A stretch of 64,000 nucleotides of DNA from Halalkaliarchaeum sp. AArc-CO (GTDB taxonomy: Archaea; Halobacteriota; Halobacteria; Halobacteriales; Haloferacaceae), in assembly GCF_024972735.1 (NCBI RefSeq), contig NZ_CP087723.1, positions 1,054,001 through 1,118,000 of the forward strand. Reading direction: 5' to 3'. The position numbers and the translations under genes were made by a program. This document shows, piece after piece, positions 44,386 through 54,907 of this stretch. The notes under the pieces are model-generated. The model had not been told where the DNA came from. It saw only the letters and a program-made list of their open reading frames with translations, and searched no databases. Every line of letters begins with the position of its first letter. The stretch's first letter is position 1.

Positions 44386-45137
44386 GCGGGGAATCGGACG
44401 CCCCCCGCGACGGACTTCCGGGGCCGTCACCCGAGGAGCGCCCGCATCCCGAAGGGAGACGGAACAAACAGGGAATTCGGATCGACCCCGCGGCGGAGGC
44501 TGAAAAACGGCCCCGCAGGGCGGTGATCTCCGCGTTGGTCGACCACGAACCCGGCGTGCTTTCGCGGGTGTCCGGCCTCGTGTCGCGCCGGCAGTTCAAC
44601 ATCGAGAGCCTGACAGTCGGACCGACCACCGTCGAGGGGCACGCCCGGATCACGATGGTCGTCGAGGAGCCGGATCCGGGGATCGACCAGATCAAAAAAC
44701 AGCTGGACAAGCTGATCCCGGTGATCGCCGTCGGAGAACTCGACGACGACGCCATAAGCACCGAAGTGGCGCTGTTGAAAGTGAGCGGCGACGAGCCGGA
44801 CAAGGTCCATGCAGTAACCGAGATGTACGACGGGACGGCACGGGACGCCGGGCCGGAGACGATTACCGTCCAGCTCACCGGCGATACCGCGACGATCGAC
44901 GACGCGGTGAACGCCTTCCGCCAGTTCGGTATCATCGAGATCGCCCGGACCGGGCCGACAGCGCTGGCACACGGCTCGAAGACCACCGTCCCCGGCGAAC
45001 GGCCGGCCTACACGGGTGAGCCCACGACGACGGCCGACGCGGATCGCGAACGAAACGGCACAACGCAGGCAGAACTGGACGAGACGGCAGCAACGGACGA
45101 GACGACAAAAACAAACGAGACCGAAGACACACGATGA
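44382..45137 (+). CDS. ilvN: Acetolactate synthase small (regulatory) subunit
   Basis: Regulatory subunit giving feedback control by valine. The 251 residues contain an ACT domain (about 47-120) with [20 protein letters not shown] and [13 protein letters not shown], then the C-terminal ALS_ss domain (about 125-205). Two extras lengthen it: an N-terminal polar stretch of about 45 residues and a C-terminal Thr/Glu-rich tail of about 45, both probably disordered. It overlaps ilvB (ATGA) and ilvC (ATGA). Confidence 0.93.
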   Translation: MSGESDAPRDGLPGPSPEERPHPEGRRNKQGIRIDPAAEAEKRPRRAVISALVDHEPGVLSRVSGLVSRRQFNIESLTVGPTTVEGHARITMVVEEPDPGIDQIKKQLDKLIPVIAVGELDDDAISTEVALLKVSGDEPDKVHAVTEMYDGTARDAGPETITVQLTGDTATIDDAVNAFRQFGIIEIARTGPTALAHGSKTTVPGERPAYTGEPTTTADADRERNGTTQAELDETAATDETTKTNETEDTR

Positions 45138-46222
45138 CGGACACACAGGACACGACAGAGCTGAGCAGCACAGTATACTACGACGAGGACGCCGACCGGT
45201 CGTACATCGACGACAAGACGGTCGCCGTGATCGGCTACGGGAGCCAGGGACACGCCCACGCGGGCAACCTCGCCGACAGCGGCGTCGACGTCGTCGTCGG
45301 ACTCAGGGAGGGTTCCGCCTCCCGTGAGGCGGCGGAGGCCGAGGGGCTCGAGGTCGCGACGACCGCGGAGGCCGCCGCACGGGCGGACATCGTCTCCGTG
45401 CTCGTCCCCGACAGCGTCCAGCCGACGGTGTACGAACACGAGATAGAACCGAACCTGGAGCCGGGGGACACGCTCCAGTTCGCCCACGGGTTCAACGTCC
45501 ATTACAATCAGATTCAGCCGCCCGAAGACGTCGACGTGACCATGGTGGCGCCGAAATCGCCGGGGCATCTGGTTCGACGGAACTACGAAAACGACGAGGG
45601 GACGCCGGGGCTACTCGCGGTGTACCGGGACGCGACCGGCGAGGCGACCCAGGAAGGGCTGGCGTACGCCCACGCGATCGGCTGCACCCGTGCGGGCGTC
45701 GTCGAGACCACGTTCGAAGAGGAGACCGAGACCGACCTGTTCGGCGAGCAGGCCGTGCTGTGTGGCGGCGTCACCGCGCTCGTGAAAACCGGGTACGAGA
45801 CGCTTGTCGACGCCGGCTACTCACCGGAAATGGCCTACTTCGAGTGCCTCAACGAACTGAAACTCATCGTCGATCTGATGTACGAGGGAGGTCTCGGCGG
45901 GATGTGGGACTCCGTGTCCGACACCGCGGAGTACGGCGGCCTCACCCGCGGGGACCGCGTCGTCGGCGAGCACGCCCGCGAGGAGATGGACGCGCTCCTC
46001 GAGGAGGTACAGGACGGCACGTTCGCCCGACAGTGGATCACGGAAAACCAGGCGGGGCGGCCGCAGTACACCCAGCTCAGGCAGGCGGACAAGGACCACG
46101 AAATCGAGGCGGTCGGCGAGGAACTCCGCGGCCTGTTCGCATGGGGCGACGACGGGGGACCGGACAGCGATGGATCGACCGACGAGGAAACGGACAAACA
46201 GGAGGTGACCGCGAATGACTGA
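45134..46222 (+). CDS. ilvC: Ketol-acid reductoisomerase
   Basis: Converts acetolactate to 2,3-dihydroxyisovalerate with Mg2+ and NAD(P)H. The 362-residue class I enzyme has [20 protein letters not shown] as the nucleotide site and [12 protein letters not shown] in the catalytic cleft. It has EDC-type metal segments around [14 protein letters not shown] and [16 protein letters not shown]-terminal acidic tail of about 30 residues is extra. It overlaps ilvN by four bases and the following small gene by eight. Confidence 0.95.
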   Translation: MTDTQDTTELSSTVYYDEDADRSYIDDKTVAVIGYGSQGHAHAGNLADSGVDVVVGLREGSASREAAEAEGLEVATTAEAAARADIVSVLVPDSVQPTVYEHEIEPNLEPGDTLQFAHGFNVHYNQIQPPEDVDVTMVAPKSPGHLVRRNYENDEGTPGLLAVYRDATGEATQEGLAYAHAIGCTRAGVVETTFEEETETDLFGEQAVLCGGVTALVKTGYETLVDAGYSPEMAYFECLNELKLIVDLMYEGGLGGMWDSVSDTAEYGGLTRGDRVVGEHAREEMDALLEEVQDGTFARQWITENQAGRPQYTQLRQADKDHEIEAVGEELRGLFAWGDDGGPDSDGSTDEETDKQEVTAND

Positions 46223-46499
46223 GGAGAGCGACCAGCGGATGGCGGACGTGAATCACACGAACCCCCACACGGGCGAGACGTTCGGCGCAGTGTACCGACG
46301 CGGGCCGGCAGTCGCCGACGGCGGTGAGACGCGGGAGTCGGCGGCGGAATCTGACCGGAAAACGATGGCCGACGTCGATCACGAATCCCCAAACGGGGAC
46401 GTGGCCGGCGTCTGGGACCGGGGACTGGACGTGCCGGACGTTCCCGGCGTACCGAACGTAGCCACCGACTCCGGAGAACCGAGGGCTTCGGACGATTGA
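46215..46499 (+). CDS. Small protein between ilvC and leuC with a duplicated motif
   Basis: A 94-residue acidic protein without a recognised domain. It contains two similar segments: [20 protein letters not shown] near residue 9 and [20 protein letters not shown] near residue 52. This points to internal duplication of a unit of about 22 residues. Its start overlaps the ilvC stop by eight bases and its stop is one base before the leuC ATG, so it is firmly within the operon. I recall a similar small ORF in this position in other haloarchaea, which would imply a conserved role in the pathway, perhaps as a small partner of IlvC or LeuC. That is inference. Confidence 0.7.
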   Translation: MTEESDQRMADVNHTNPHTGETFGAVYRRGPAVADGGETRESAAESDRKTMADVDHESPNGDVAGVWDRGLDVPDVPGVPNVATDSGEPRASDD

Positions 46500-46500
46500 G

Positions 46501-47922
46501 ATGAGCGAGGGTACGCTGTACGACAAGGTGTGGGATCGCCACCGGGTGACCACGTTGCCGACCGGACAGGACCAGCTGTTCGTCGGCCTCCATCTGGTCC
46601 ACGAGGTGACGAGCCCGCAGGCGTTCGGAATGTTGCAGGAACGCGACCTCGAGGTGGCGTTTCCCGGCCGGACTCACGCGACGGTCGATCACATCGTCCC
46701 GACTGGGAACCGCGAGCGACCGTACCCGGACGACGCCGCAGAGCAGATGATGGCAGAACTCGAGGAGAACGTCCGGTCGGCCGGGATCGACTTCTCGCAT
46801 CCCGACAGTGGCGATCAGGGGATCGTCCACGTGATCGGTCCCGAGCAGGGACTCACCCAGCCGGGAATGACGATCGTCTGTGGCGACTCGCACACCTCGA
46901 CCCACGGCGCGTTCGGCGCGCTCGCGTTCGGGATCGGTACCTCACAGATCCGGGACGTGCTGGCGACCGGCTGCGTGGCGATGGAGAAACAGAAGGTCCG
47001 GAAGGTCGAGGTAACCGGTGAACTCGGCCCGGCCGTCACAGCAAAGGACGTGATCCTGTCGATCATCCGGGAGCTCGGCACCGACGGCGGCGTCGGCTAC
47101 GTCTACGAGTACGCCGGCGACGCGATCGAGAGTCTCGGTATGGAGGGTCGGATGTCGATCTGTAACATGTCGATCGAGGGGGGCGCCCGCGCGGGCTACG
47201 TCAACCCCGACGAGACTACCTACGAGTGGCTCCGAGAAACCGACGCCTTCGCCGACGATCCGGACGCGTTCGAGGAGCTGAAACCCTACTGGGAGTCGGT
47301 GCGGTCCGACGAGGACGCCGAATACGACGACGTCGTGACCATCGACGGCTCGGCGATCGAACCGATGGTCACCTGGGGCACCACTCCGGGGCAAGGGGTC
47401 GGAATCAGCGAACCGATTCCGGAGGCGTCGTCGCTGCCCGCAGACAAGCAGGAGACCGCACGGCGGGCACAGGAACACATGGGCGTCGAACCGGGCGACA
47501 CGATGGAAGGGTATCCGATCGACGTCGCGTTCCTCGGTTCGTGTACGAACGCCCGGCTGAAGGACCTCCGCGAGGCGGCCGAGATAGTCGAAGGGCGACA
47601 CGTCGCAGACGACGTGCGGGCGATGGTCGTTCCCGGCAGCCAGCGCGTCCAGCGGGCGGCAAAAGCGGAGGGGCTCGACGAGGTGTTCGCGGCGGCCGGC
47701 TTCGACTGGCGAGAACCCGGCTGTTCGATGTGTCTCGGAATGAACGAGGATCAGCTGGTCGGCGACGAGGCGAGCGCGTCCTCCTCGAACCGGAACTTCG
47801 TCGGGCGTCAGGGATCGAAGGACGGCCGGACCGTCCTGATGAGTCCGATCATGGTCGCGGCGGCGGCGGTGACCGGCGAGGTCACCGACGTGCGGAAACT
47901 GACGGAGGTGTCGACGGCATGA
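46501..47922 (+). CDS. leuC: 3-isopropylmalate dehydratase large subunit
   Basis: Aconitase-family subunit, with LeuD, isomerising 2- to 3-isopropylmalate. The 473-residue protein carries [20 protein letters not shown] and the [4Fe-4S] ligands: a Cys in [10 protein letters not shown] and a Cys pair in [15 protein letters not shown]. The length and the GSCTN signature fit LeuC of the bacterial type. It overlaps leuD by four bases. The LeuC versus homoaconitase assignment is supported by the leucine gene context. Confidence 0.94.
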   Translation: MSEGTLYDKVWDRHRVTTLPTGQDQLFVGLHLVHEVTSPQAFGMLQERDLEVAFPGRTHATVDHIVPTGNRERPYPDDAAEQMMAELEENVRSAGIDFSHPDSGDQGIVHVIGPEQGLTQPGMTIVCGDSHTSTHGAFGALAFGIGTSQIRDVLATGCVAMEKQKVRKVEVTGELGPAVTAKDVILSIIRELGTDGGVGYVYEYAGDAIESLGMEGRMSICNMSIEGGARAGYVNPDETTYEWLRETDAFADDPDAFEELKPYWESVRSDEDAEYDDVVTIDGSAIEPMVTWGTTPGQGVGISEPIPEASSLPADKQETARRAQEHMGVEPGDTMEGYPIDVAFLGSCTNARLKDLREAAEIVEGRHVADDVRAMVVPGSQRVQRAAKAEGLDEVFAAAGFDWREPGCSMCLGMNEDQLVGDEASASSSNRNFVGRQGSKDGRTVLMSPIMVAAAAVTGEVTDVRKLTEVSTA

Positions 47923-48596
47923 GCGTCGATCACGAGGAGTTCGCCGACGGCGAGGCGCCTGCCGAAAAGGTGACCGACGTCTCCGGAACCGGGATCCCGG
48001 TCCGGGGCAACGACATCGACACCGACCAGATCATCCCCGCCCGGTTCATGAAGGTCGTCACCTTCGACGGGCTGGGACAGTTTGCCTTCTTCGACCAGCG
48101 GTTTGACGATGAAGACAACGAAAAGAAGCACCCGTTCAACGACGAGCGGTTCCAGGGGGCGAACGTGCTCGTGGTGAACGCCAACTTCGGCTGCGGCTCC
48201 TCCCGCGAGCACGCCCCGCAGGCGCTGATGCGGTGGGGGATCGACGCCGTCGTCGGGGAGTCGTTCGCGGAGATATTCGCGGGGAACTGCCTCGCGCTGG
48301 GGATCCCGACCGTCACCGCCAGCGGCGAGGAGATCGACCGGCTGCAGTCGTTCGTCGACGAGAACCCCGACGCCGAGATCGAGATCGACGTCGAACGCGA
48401 ACAGATCCGGTACGCGGATCGGATCGTCGACGCCGAGGTGAACGATGCCCAGCGGAAAGCACTCGTCGAGGGGGTGTGGGACACCACCGCGCTGATGGCG
48501 GCGAACCGCGATGCCGTCGAGGACGTCGCTCGTTCGCTGCCGTACGTTTCCGACGAGCACGTTCCGGACGATCGTGTATCGGGGGAGGACACGTGA
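47919..48596 (+). CDS. leuD: 3-isopropylmalate dehydratase small subunit
   Basis: A 225-residue swivelling subunit of isopropylmalate isomerase. [15 protein letters not shown] is the N-terminal signature. [20 protein letters not shown] contains the substrate-contacting GSSREH loop. ATG 47919 overlaps the leuC stop by four bases. The C-terminal tail is about 20 residues longer than usual. It is coupled to leuB through a GTGA overlap. Confidence 0.94.
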   Translation: MSVDHEEFADGEAPAEKVTDVSGTGIPVRGNDIDTDQIIPARFMKVVTFDGLGQFAFFDQRFDDEDNEKKHPFNDERFQGANVLVVNANFGCGSSREHAPQALMRWGIDAVVGESFAEIFAGNCLALGIPTVTASGEEIDRLQSFVDENPDAEIEIDVEREQIRYADRIVDAEVNDAQRKALVEGVWDTTALMAANRDAVEDVARSLPYVSDEHVPDDRVSGEDT

Positions 48597-49567
48597 CCGA
48601 CGAGATCGTCGTCGTCCCCGGCGACGGGATCGGGCAGGAAGTGGTCCCCGCCGCGATCGACGTCCTGGAAGCGCTCGACGTCGAGTTCACGTTCCGGAAG
48701 GCAGACGCCGGCGACACCGTGAAGGACGCGACCGGCGAGGCGTTGCCTGAGGAAACCCGCCAGGCGGTCGCCAGCGCCGACGCGACGCTGTTCGGGGCGG
48801 CAGGCGAGACCGCGGCGGACGTCATCCTCCCGCTCCGGCGGGCGGTCGACTCGTTCGTGAACGTCCGGCCCGCCAGGGCGTACCCCGGCGTCGACGCGTT
48901 GCGTCCGGAGACGGACCTCGTGTTCCTTCGAGAGAACACCGAGGGCGTCTACGCCGGTCACGAGTCGCGGTTGACCGACGACGTCTCGACGCTCACCCGG
49001 GTGGTGACGAAGAGTGCCTCACGGCGGCTGGCAGAATACGCCTGCGAGTACGCCGGTGAAGAGGGCGTTACGGTCGCACACAAGGCGAACGTGATGCGGG
49101 AGACGGACGGACTGTTCCGCGATACGGTGCTCTCTGTCGCCGACGAGCAGGGTGTTCCGGCCGACACCGTGTTGATGGACGCTTTCGCGACCCACGTCTG
49201 TCTCGATCCCGCCCAGTTCGGCGTCGTCGTCTGTCCGAACCTCGCGGGCGACGTGCTCTCGGATCTGGCAGCGGGGCTCGTCGGCGGGTTGGGGCTGTTG
49301 CCGTCGGCGAACGTCGGCCCCGAACGCGGCGTCTTCGAACCCGTCCACGGCACCGCGCCCGACATCGCGGGCGAGGGGGTCGCGAACCCGACCGCCGCGC
49401 AGCTGTCGGCGGCGATGATGCTCGAGTTCCTCGGCCACGAGTCGGAGGCGGCCGCAGTGGAGGAGGCAGTCGAAGGCGTGCTCGCTGACGGACCACACAC
49501 CCCGGATCTCGGCGGCTCCGCCTCGACGGACGAGGTGACACAGGCCGTGATCGACCGGTTGGCCTAG
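48593..49567 (+). CDS. leuB: 3-isopropylmalate dehydrogenase
   Basis: Oxidatively decarboxylates 3-isopropylmalate with NAD+ and Mg2+. The GTG start at 48593 overlaps the leuD stop (GTGA). The 324 residues start with [17 protein letters not shown]. They carry [12 protein letters not shown] with the substrate loop, [13 protein letters not shown] with the catalytic Lys, and metal/NAD segments [20 protein letters not shown] and [14 protein letters not shown]. Isocitrate or homoisocitrate dehydrogenase is less likely given the operon. It is the last gene of the cluster, with a 55-base convergent gap to the next gene. Confidence 0.94.
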   Translation: MTDEIVVVPGDGIGQEVVPAAIDVLEALDVEFTFRKADAGDTVKDATGEALPEETRQAVASADATLFGAAGETAADVILPLRRAVDSFVNVRPARAYPGVDALRPETDLVFLRENTEGVYAGHESRLTDDVSTLTRVVTKSASRRLAEYACEYAGEEGVTVAHKANVMRETDGLFRDTVLSVADEQGVPADTVLMDAFATHVCLDPAQFGVVVCPNLAGDVLSDLAAGLVGGLGLLPSANVGPERGVFEPVHGTAPDIAGEGVANPTAAQLSAAMMLEFLGHESEAAAVEEAVEGVLADGPHTPDLGGSASTDEVTQAVIDRLA

Positions 49568-49622
49568 GCTGATTCGGCGTTATTGCAACGATACGTTCAG
49601 GCGATCCTGCAACCGCCGCAAA

Positions 49623-50144
49623 TCACTCTGCGATCACGAGTATCTCCGTGTTGGAACGCTCGTCGGCGTAGTTCGATCCGGCGGGGGGTTTGATGTCGAT
49701 CGTCAACGTTCCGTCGGGCTGGTTCGCCCGGAGTTCGGGATCGACTTCCACGGTCGCAACCCCATTTTCGTCCGTTTCGGCGTATGCGACGCCGTCGTGT
49801 TGGGCAGTCCCACCTCGGATTACCACCGTCGCGTCTGCGACTGGCGTTCCTTCGGGATCGATCACGGTCACCTCGATCGACTGCTCGCCCGGCGTGACGA
49901 TCTCCGGCTCTGGTTGTGCGTCGAGTTCGGTGACTGCCAGTCCCTCTATCCCCGAGAGCATCCCCATCATGACGCTGAGCGAGGCGACGCCGACCACGAG
50001 CGCGATGACCAGTCGGACGGGTAACCCCTCGATCGCGCGCCGGTCCGCCAGAAACTGTCGGCCAGACTGTTCGTCGACACAGTGTCTGTCGGGGGTTCCG
50101 AGGGTGGATGAGCGCCGAGTCGGTGATGGATCCTGATCGGACAT
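49623..50144 (-). CDS. Single-span membrane protein with carboxypeptidase-regulatory-like domain
   Basis: A 173-residue protein. The first 45 residues are polar and probably cytoplasmic. One hydrophobic helix (LVIALVVGVASLSVMMGML, about residues 45-63) follows, then an external beta-sandwich domain with IEVTVIDPEGTPVADATVVI. This kind of Ig- or prealbumin-like domain often sits on the cell surface. ATG 50144 is used in preference to the longer frame. It is divergent from the HerA-like ATPase gene, 75 bases apart. Its function is unknown. Confidence 0.7.
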   Translation of the reverse strand: MSDQDPSPTRRSSTLGTPDRHCVDEQSGRQFLADRRAIEGLPVRLVIALVVGVASLSVMMGMLSGIEGLAVTELDAQPEPEIVTPGEQSIEVTVIDPEGTPVADATVVIRGGTAQHDGVAYAETDENGVATVEVDPELRANQPDGTLTIDIKPPAGSNYADERSNTEILVIAE

Positions 50145-50189
50145 GACCCGTGATGGGTCCGGTTTCGTATTTGAAACCCCGGGCGGACA

Positions 50190-50197
50190 CTTATATA
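50190..50197 (+). promoter_or_regulatory. TATA-like box for the HerA-like ATPase gene
   Basis: The sequence cttatata lies about 25-30 bases before GTG 50220. This supports a leaderless GTG start. Confidence 0.6.
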
Positions 50198-50219
50198 CAA
50201 CTGCGCGACACACCTCCCC

Positions 50220-51314
50220 GTGCACGTTCTCGGACGTGACGGCGAAGAGAGCTCTCGCCCACGCGGCGGTGAAGAGAGTCCTCGGCCGACGGTGACACTC
50301 GGGCGATTCCTGGCCAGGGACGGGAGCACCGGTGCACCCGTCGAATTCGACATCGACACCCCCCATGCCGGTCTCGTCGTCGGAAAGCGGGGGAGTGGGA
50401 AGTCGTACACGCTCGGCGTGCTGGCGGAGGCGCTCGCGGAGACGCCGGGGGTGACGCCGATCGTTGCCGATCCGATGGGCGCCTTCCAGGGGTTGGCCGA
50501 CGGTGCGACGGCCGATGTTCGGGCGAGGTTCGTTTCCGAGCCTCGAGTCCCGGCGGATTCGCTCCCGCCGCAAATCTGGCCGAAGCTGTTCGGGATCGGC
50601 CCGACCTCGGCGGCCGGGAGCCTGCTGTGGCGTGTCGCCGAGCAGCGATCCACGCTGGCGGACATGCTCGCGTCTGTCGACGGGGAAGCCGATCGAATCG
50701 CGGTCGATGCGCGCCCCGAAACCCGGCGTGCGGTTCGAAACTACCTCCGGCTCGCGGAGTCGTGGGGTGTGTTCGATCCCGACGGGCTGTCTCCGTCGGC
50801 GCTGCTGTCGTCGGATGCGACGGTTCTCGACCTGTCGGGGACGTCCGCCGCTCCGCTGGGGGTTCTCCTCCGGACGATCGCGACGGGACTGTACGAGACC
50901 TGTCTCGCGAGTCGCCCAGACCGGCTGCCGTGGCTCCTTCTGGACGAGGCACACGTCGCGTTCGACGGGATCGCCGGCCCGGCTCTGGAGACCCTTTCGA
51001 CCCGCGGACGTACCCCGGGAGTGAGCTTCGTCGCCGCCACCCAGCGTCCGGGGACGTTGCCGTCCACCGTCGTTTCACAGGCGGACGTGATGATCGCACA
51101 CGAACTCACCGCCGAGGACGACCTCGCGGCGTTGTCGGCTGCAGCTCCGACGTACCTCGCGGTCGACGTTCGGGAGAAACTCCCTCGAACGACCGGCACC
51201 GCGCTGGTGATCGACGACGCGACCGGAGGTGTCCACACCGTCTCGATCCGGAGACGACGGACCTCCCACAGAGGTGGCTCTCCCCGGGTGAGCGATTCCG
51301 AAGGCGACAGGTAA
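50220..51314 (+). CDS. HerA-like (FtsK/VirB4 superfamily) ATPase
   Basis: A 364-residue P-loop ATPase. GLVVGKRGSGKSYTLGVLAE is a HerA-type Walker A and PWLLLDEAHVAFD is Walker B. VSFVAATQRPGTLPSTVVSQ contains the sensor Gln/arginine-finger region typical of HerA and VirB4 proteins. The N-terminal HAS-barrel of true HerA is missing, since only about 45 residues precede the ATPase. A NurA nuclease gene is not adjacent, so a repair role alongside NurA is not supported by context. It is followed after 27 bases by a small two-helix membrane protein, which could be its partner. Confidence 0.8.
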   Translation: MHVLGRDGEESSRPRGGEESPRPTVTLGRFLARDGSTGAPVEFDIDTPHAGLVVGKRGSGKSYTLGVLAEALAETPGVTPIVADPMGAFQGLADGATADVRARFVSEPRVPADSLPPQIWPKLFGIGPTSAAGSLLWRVAEQRSTLADMLASVDGEADRIAVDARPETRRAVRNYLRLAESWGVFDPDGLSPSALLSSDATVLDLSGTSAAPLGVLLRTIATGLYETCLASRPDRLPWLLLDEAHVAFDGIAGPALETLSTRGRTPGVSFVAATQRPGTLPSTVVSQADVMIAHELTAEDDLAALSAAAPTYLAVDVREKLPRTTGTALVIDDATGGVHTVSIRRRRTSHRGGSPRVSDSEGDR

Positions 51315-51341
51315 AGAAGGATCGCACACGTACTGAAGTCG

Positions 51342-51707
51342 ATGAGTGAGCGGACACACGACCGATCGGACGTCCCGCCGGACGACCCGTCGGACGGCTC
51401 ATCGGATATCCCGACCGACGGGTCGACGACCGCTGGAGACGAGTTCGTGGCTCCCGAGGAGTCGTCGCCGTCGCTTGAAGACCTCACGCTTCCCGAACGC
51501 GTACTGCTTGCGGCAATCCAGGATCCGGTTCGCGGGTTCGTCGTCGTCGCTCTGCTCCTGTTTGCGGTGTCGTTTCTGATCGCGCTCGCGTTCGTTTATC
51601 CGTTGGTCGCAGCCGGGTTCTTCCTGTTTTCCGCGATCGTTCTGCTCGCGTTCGTCGGATACGGGGTTCGACAGCTTCGGACTCGTGAAACCGAACGCAG
51701 TGACTGA
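51342..51707 (+). CDS. Small two-helix membrane protein
   Basis: A 121-residue protein. The first 55 residues are Ser/Asp/Thr-rich and probably disordered, followed by a short LPERVLLAAIQDPVRG amphipathic segment. Two membrane helices span about residues 67-85 and 88-108, and the tail is basic-acidic. It lies 27 bases after the HerA-like ATPase gene, so the two may form an operon. I do not recognise the family. Confidence 0.6.
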   Translation: MSERTHDRSDVPPDDPSDGSSDIPTDGSTTAGDEFVAPEESSPSLEDLTLPERVLLAAIQDPVRGFVVVALLLFAVSFLIALAFVYPLVAAGFFLFSAIVLLAFVGYGVRQLRTRETERSD

Positions 51708-51794
51708 GTCGAAGACTACCAACCACCCGGTTTGCGACGGCACTCCTTCTGTATTCCGCTCGAAAACACCGGCCAAGGGCCCCGGGTAGCAAAG

Positions 51795-51803
51795 ACCTTA
51801 TGA
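51795..51803 (+). promoter_or_regulatory. TATA-like box for the FAD/Fe-S oxidoreductase gene
   Basis: The sequence accttatga is about 25 bases before ATG 51826 in an otherwise empty 118-base gap. Confidence 0.55.
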
Positions 51804-51825
51804 CTACAATAATCGATCATTCACT

Positions 51826-54800
51826 ATGGCCGTGGACGACACACAGACGAAGGCCGGCGATCGTGCATCATCCGGGACAGAGTGGGACGATCTCGATACG
51901 TCGTCAGCGGCGCTCGGGCACGACCGACCTGACGTGCCGGCGTACCGGAGGTTGGCGTCTGATCTCCGGGATCGGGTAGCCGGTGACGTCGCGTTCGACG
52001 AGTACGCACAGGTCCTGTACGCGAGCGACGGGAGTATCTACGAGGCGCGCCCCGCCGGGGTCGTCGTTCCGAAGTCGATCGACGACGTGCAGATTACTCT
52101 CGAAGTCGCCGCCGAACACGAGGTTCCTGTCCTTCCGCGTGGCGCTGGATCGTCTCTCGGCGGACAGACGGTCGGACCGGGCTGTGTCGTTCTGGATTTC
52201 ACCCAGTACATGGACGAGATCGTGGAGATCGATCCCGAGAACCGACGCGCTGTCGTCGAGGCAGGCGTCGTTCAGGATCGCCTCGACGACAGGCTGGACG
52301 CACACGGACTGAAGTTCGCGCCGGACCCTGCCTCTTCGGGCCGGGCGACCGTCGTCGGTGGGATCGGAAACAACTCGACGGGTGCTCACTCCGTGCGGTA
52401 CGGCATCACCGACGCCTACACGGAGGAACTAGACGTCGTTCTCGCCGACGGCTCCCTGATCCACACTCGGGAGGTGGTGCTCGACTCCCCCGAGTGGGAG
52501 GGGGTCACCGACGGCGAGGATCTCGAGGCCGAACTGTACCGAACGGTGCGTCGGGAAGTCGAGGAGAACCGCGAGGAGATCGACGCACGGTACCCGGATC
52601 TGAAACGGTGCGTCTCCGGATACAACCTCAACAAGGTGATCTACGAGAACGACGACGGGGAGGAGGTCATCAACCTATCGAAGCTGTTCGTCGGGTCGGA
52701 GGGAACGCTTGGAGTGATTGTCCGCGCGGAGGTGTCGCTGGTCACTCGTCCGGAGGAGACCGCGCTCGCGCTCTACTGCTTCGACGACCTGGTGGACGCG
52801 ATGAAAGCAGTCCCGGAGGCACTCGAGTTCCCAGTGAGTGCGGTCGAACTGATGGATCAGGAGGTGTTCCGTCTCGCGAGCGAGTCCGAGGAGTTCGCAC
52901 AGTACGCCGAGCCGATCCCGGAAGGGGCAACCGCCGCGCTCATGCTGGAGTGGGATTCGGAACTCGTCGACGACTTCGAGGCGGCGGTCGCCGACACTAC
53001 CGCCCACTTCGTCGATGAGGGGGACGCCTTCGACGTCCTCGAGGCGTACACCGACGAGGAGCAGGGCAAACTGTGGAAGCTCCGGAAGGCGGCGATCCCG
53101 CTTTTGATGAGTCTCGAAGGGGATCCGAAGCCGTACCCGTTCATCGAAGACGCCACCGTCCCGCCGGCGGAGCTCGCGGAGTACGTCCAGGGGTTCCAGG
53201 AGATCCTCGAGGACCACGGTACCTCGGCGGCGTACTTCGCTCACGCCGGCTCCGGAACACTCCACATTCGACCGATTCTCAACCTCAAGGAGGAGGCGGG
53301 CGTCGAGAAGATGCACTCCATTGCCGACGACGTCACCGACCTCGTGCTGGAGCACAACGGAGCGTTCTCGGGCGAACACGGCGACGGCCTCGCCCGGACG
53401 GAGTTCAACCCCAAGATGTACGGGGAGGAGCTGTGGACGGCGTTCCAGGAGGTCAAAAGCGCCGCCGATCCCGAGTGGCGGATGAATCCCGGCAAGGTAG
53501 TGTACGTCGACGACGAAACTGCCACGGAGCGTGGCTATCCGGACTCGGCGGCGTCGACGGACATGCGGGAGGACCTCAGGTATGGGCCAGAATACAGGAG
53601 CCTAGAGCCGCAGACGACGCTGGACTTCGAGGACGACGGCGGCTTTTCACACCTCGTCGAGTTGTGCAACGGCTGTGGGACCTGCCGCGAGACCGAATCG
53701 GACGTGATGTGTCCGACATACCGCGCTTCCAGAGAAGAGATCCAGTCAACCCGCGGACGGGCGAACCTGCTTCGGGCGGCGATCTCCGGGGAACTCTCCG
53801 AAGAGGAGATCCACTCCGATAGGTTCCAGGAGGAGGTGCTCAAGCTCTGTATCGGCTGCAAGGGATGTAAAAGCGACTGCCCGACCGGCGTCGACATGGC
53901 GAAACTGAAGACCGAGCTGAAACACCAGCACCACGAACAGGACGGCTCCGATCTCCGCGAGCGGCTGTTCCGTGACATCGACAGGTGGTCCCAGCTGGGA
54001 AGTCAGTTTGCACCACTCGTGAACCTGGGACAGAAGCTTCCGGGATCCCGGAGGGTCCTGTCGAAAGCGCTCGGCATCGCCCCCGACCGCGAGCTGCCGA
54101 CGTTCAAAAGCGAAAGCCTCGAGGACTGGTTCGAATCCCGCGGCGGCTGTCGCGTGCCGGAGTCGGAAGCGACCGATCGCGTCGTCCTGTTCCCGGACAC
54201 GTACACCAACTACAGCGCTCCGTCGGCCGGAAAGGCCGCAGTCGAGGTACTCGAGACCGCCGGCGTTCACGTCGAAATGCCCGACGGGCTCTCGGCATCC
54301 GGGCGGGCGGCGTTCTCGCAGGGATTCCTCGATGAGGTGTGCGAGCGGGCGGAAACCAACGTGAATCGACTCGCCCCGTACGTCGAGGACAGCCGATCGG
54401 TGGTTTTCACCGAGCCCTCCGACGCCGTGATGTTCCAGGACGAGTACCTCGATCTGCTTTCCGGCCCCGAAGTCGAGGCGGTCTCGGCCGCCTCGTATGG
54501 CGTCCTCGAGTATCTGGATGTCGCGCGGATCGACGAACGGCTCTCCTTCGACGCGCCCGACGAGCATCTCACCTACCACGGTCACTGCAACCAGAAGGCG
54601 ACGAACAAGGACCACCACGCGGTGGGCGTCCTGCGCCGCGCCGGCTACGAAGTGGACCCGCTCGACTCCGGGTGCTGTGGGATGGCAGGCTCTTTCGGCT
54701 ACGAGAAGGAGCATTACGACCTCTCGAAGGCGATCGGACGGATCCTTTTCGGACAGGTCGAGGAGAGCCCGGGCGACGAGGTCACCGCGCCGGGCGCGTC

Positions 54801-54903
54801 GTGTCGCTCCCAACTCGGCGATCGGCCCGGGGCCGATCACCCGCCCCACCCGATCGAGAAGGTCGCCAGGGCGGCGACGGGGCCGGCCGAACCCGCGGAC
54901 TGA
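51826..54903 (+). CDS. Fused FAD-linked oxidase and Fe-S/CCG protein (GlcD-GlcF / D-lactate dehydrogenase type)
   Basis: A 1025-residue fusion. Residues 60-560 are a VAO-type FAD oxidase (LPRGAGSSLGGQTVGPG; C-terminal HAGSGTLHIRP and GEHGDGLARTEF). Residues 610-700 bind two [4Fe-4S] clusters (CNGCGTCRETESDVMCP and CIGCKGCKSDCPTG). Residues 780-1020 are CCG-type domains (HGHCNQKA and SGCCGMAGSFGYEKEHYDL). Together they oxidise a 2-hydroxy acid, most likely glycolate or D-lactate, and pass electrons to the quinone pool. One half of the CCG pair appears degenerate, since only one GCCG is visible. No membrane helix is seen, so it is probably membrane-peripheral. Confidence 0.88.
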   Translation: MAVDDTQTKAGDRASSGTEWDDLDTSSAALGHDRPDVPAYRRLASDLRDRVAGDVAFDEYAQVLYASDGSIYEARPAGVVVPKSIDDVQITLEVAAEHEVPVLPRGAGSSLGGQTVGPGCVVLDFTQYMDEIVEIDPENRRAVVEAGVVQDRLDDRLDAHGLKFAPDPASSGRATVVGGIGNNSTGAHSVRYGITDAYTEELDVVLADGSLIHTREVVLDSPEWEGVTDGEDLEAELYRTVRREVEENREEIDARYPDLKRCVSGYNLNKVIYENDDGEEVINLSKLFVGSEGTLGVIVRAEVSLVTRPEETALALYCFDDLVDAMKAVPEALEFPVSAVELMDQEVFRLASESEEFAQYAEPIPEGATAALMLEWDSELVDDFEAAVADTTAHFVDEGDAFDVLEAYTDEEQGKLWKLRKAAIPLLMSLEGDPKPYPFIEDATVPPAELAEYVQGFQEILEDHGTSAAYFAHAGSGTLHIRPILNLKEEAGVEKMHSIADDVTDLVLEHNGAFSGEHGDGLARTEFNPKMYGEELWTAFQEVKSAADPEWRMNPGKVVYVDDETATERGYPDSAASTDMREDLRYGPEYRSLEPQTTLDFEDDGGFSHLVELCNGCGTCRETESDVMCPTYRASREEIQSTRGRANLLRAAISGELSEEEIHSDRFQEEVLKLCIGCKGCKSDCPTGVDMAKLKTELKHQHHEQDGSDLRERLFRDIDRWSQLGSQFAPLVNLGQKLPGSRRVLSKALGIAPDRELPTFKSESLEDWFESRGGCRVPESEATDRVVLFPDTYTNYSAPSAGKAAVEVLETAGVHVEMPDGLSASGRAAFSQGFLDEVCERAETNVNRLAPYVEDSRSVVFTEPSDAVMFQDEYLDLLSGPEVEAVSAASYGVLEYLDVARIDERLSFDAPDEHLTYHGHCNQKATNKDHHAVGVLRRAGYEVDPLDSGCCGMAGSFGYEKEHYDLSKAIGRILFGQVEESPGDEVTAPGASCRSQLGDRPGADHPPHPIEKVARAATGPAEPAD

Positions 54904-54907
54904 TCGG

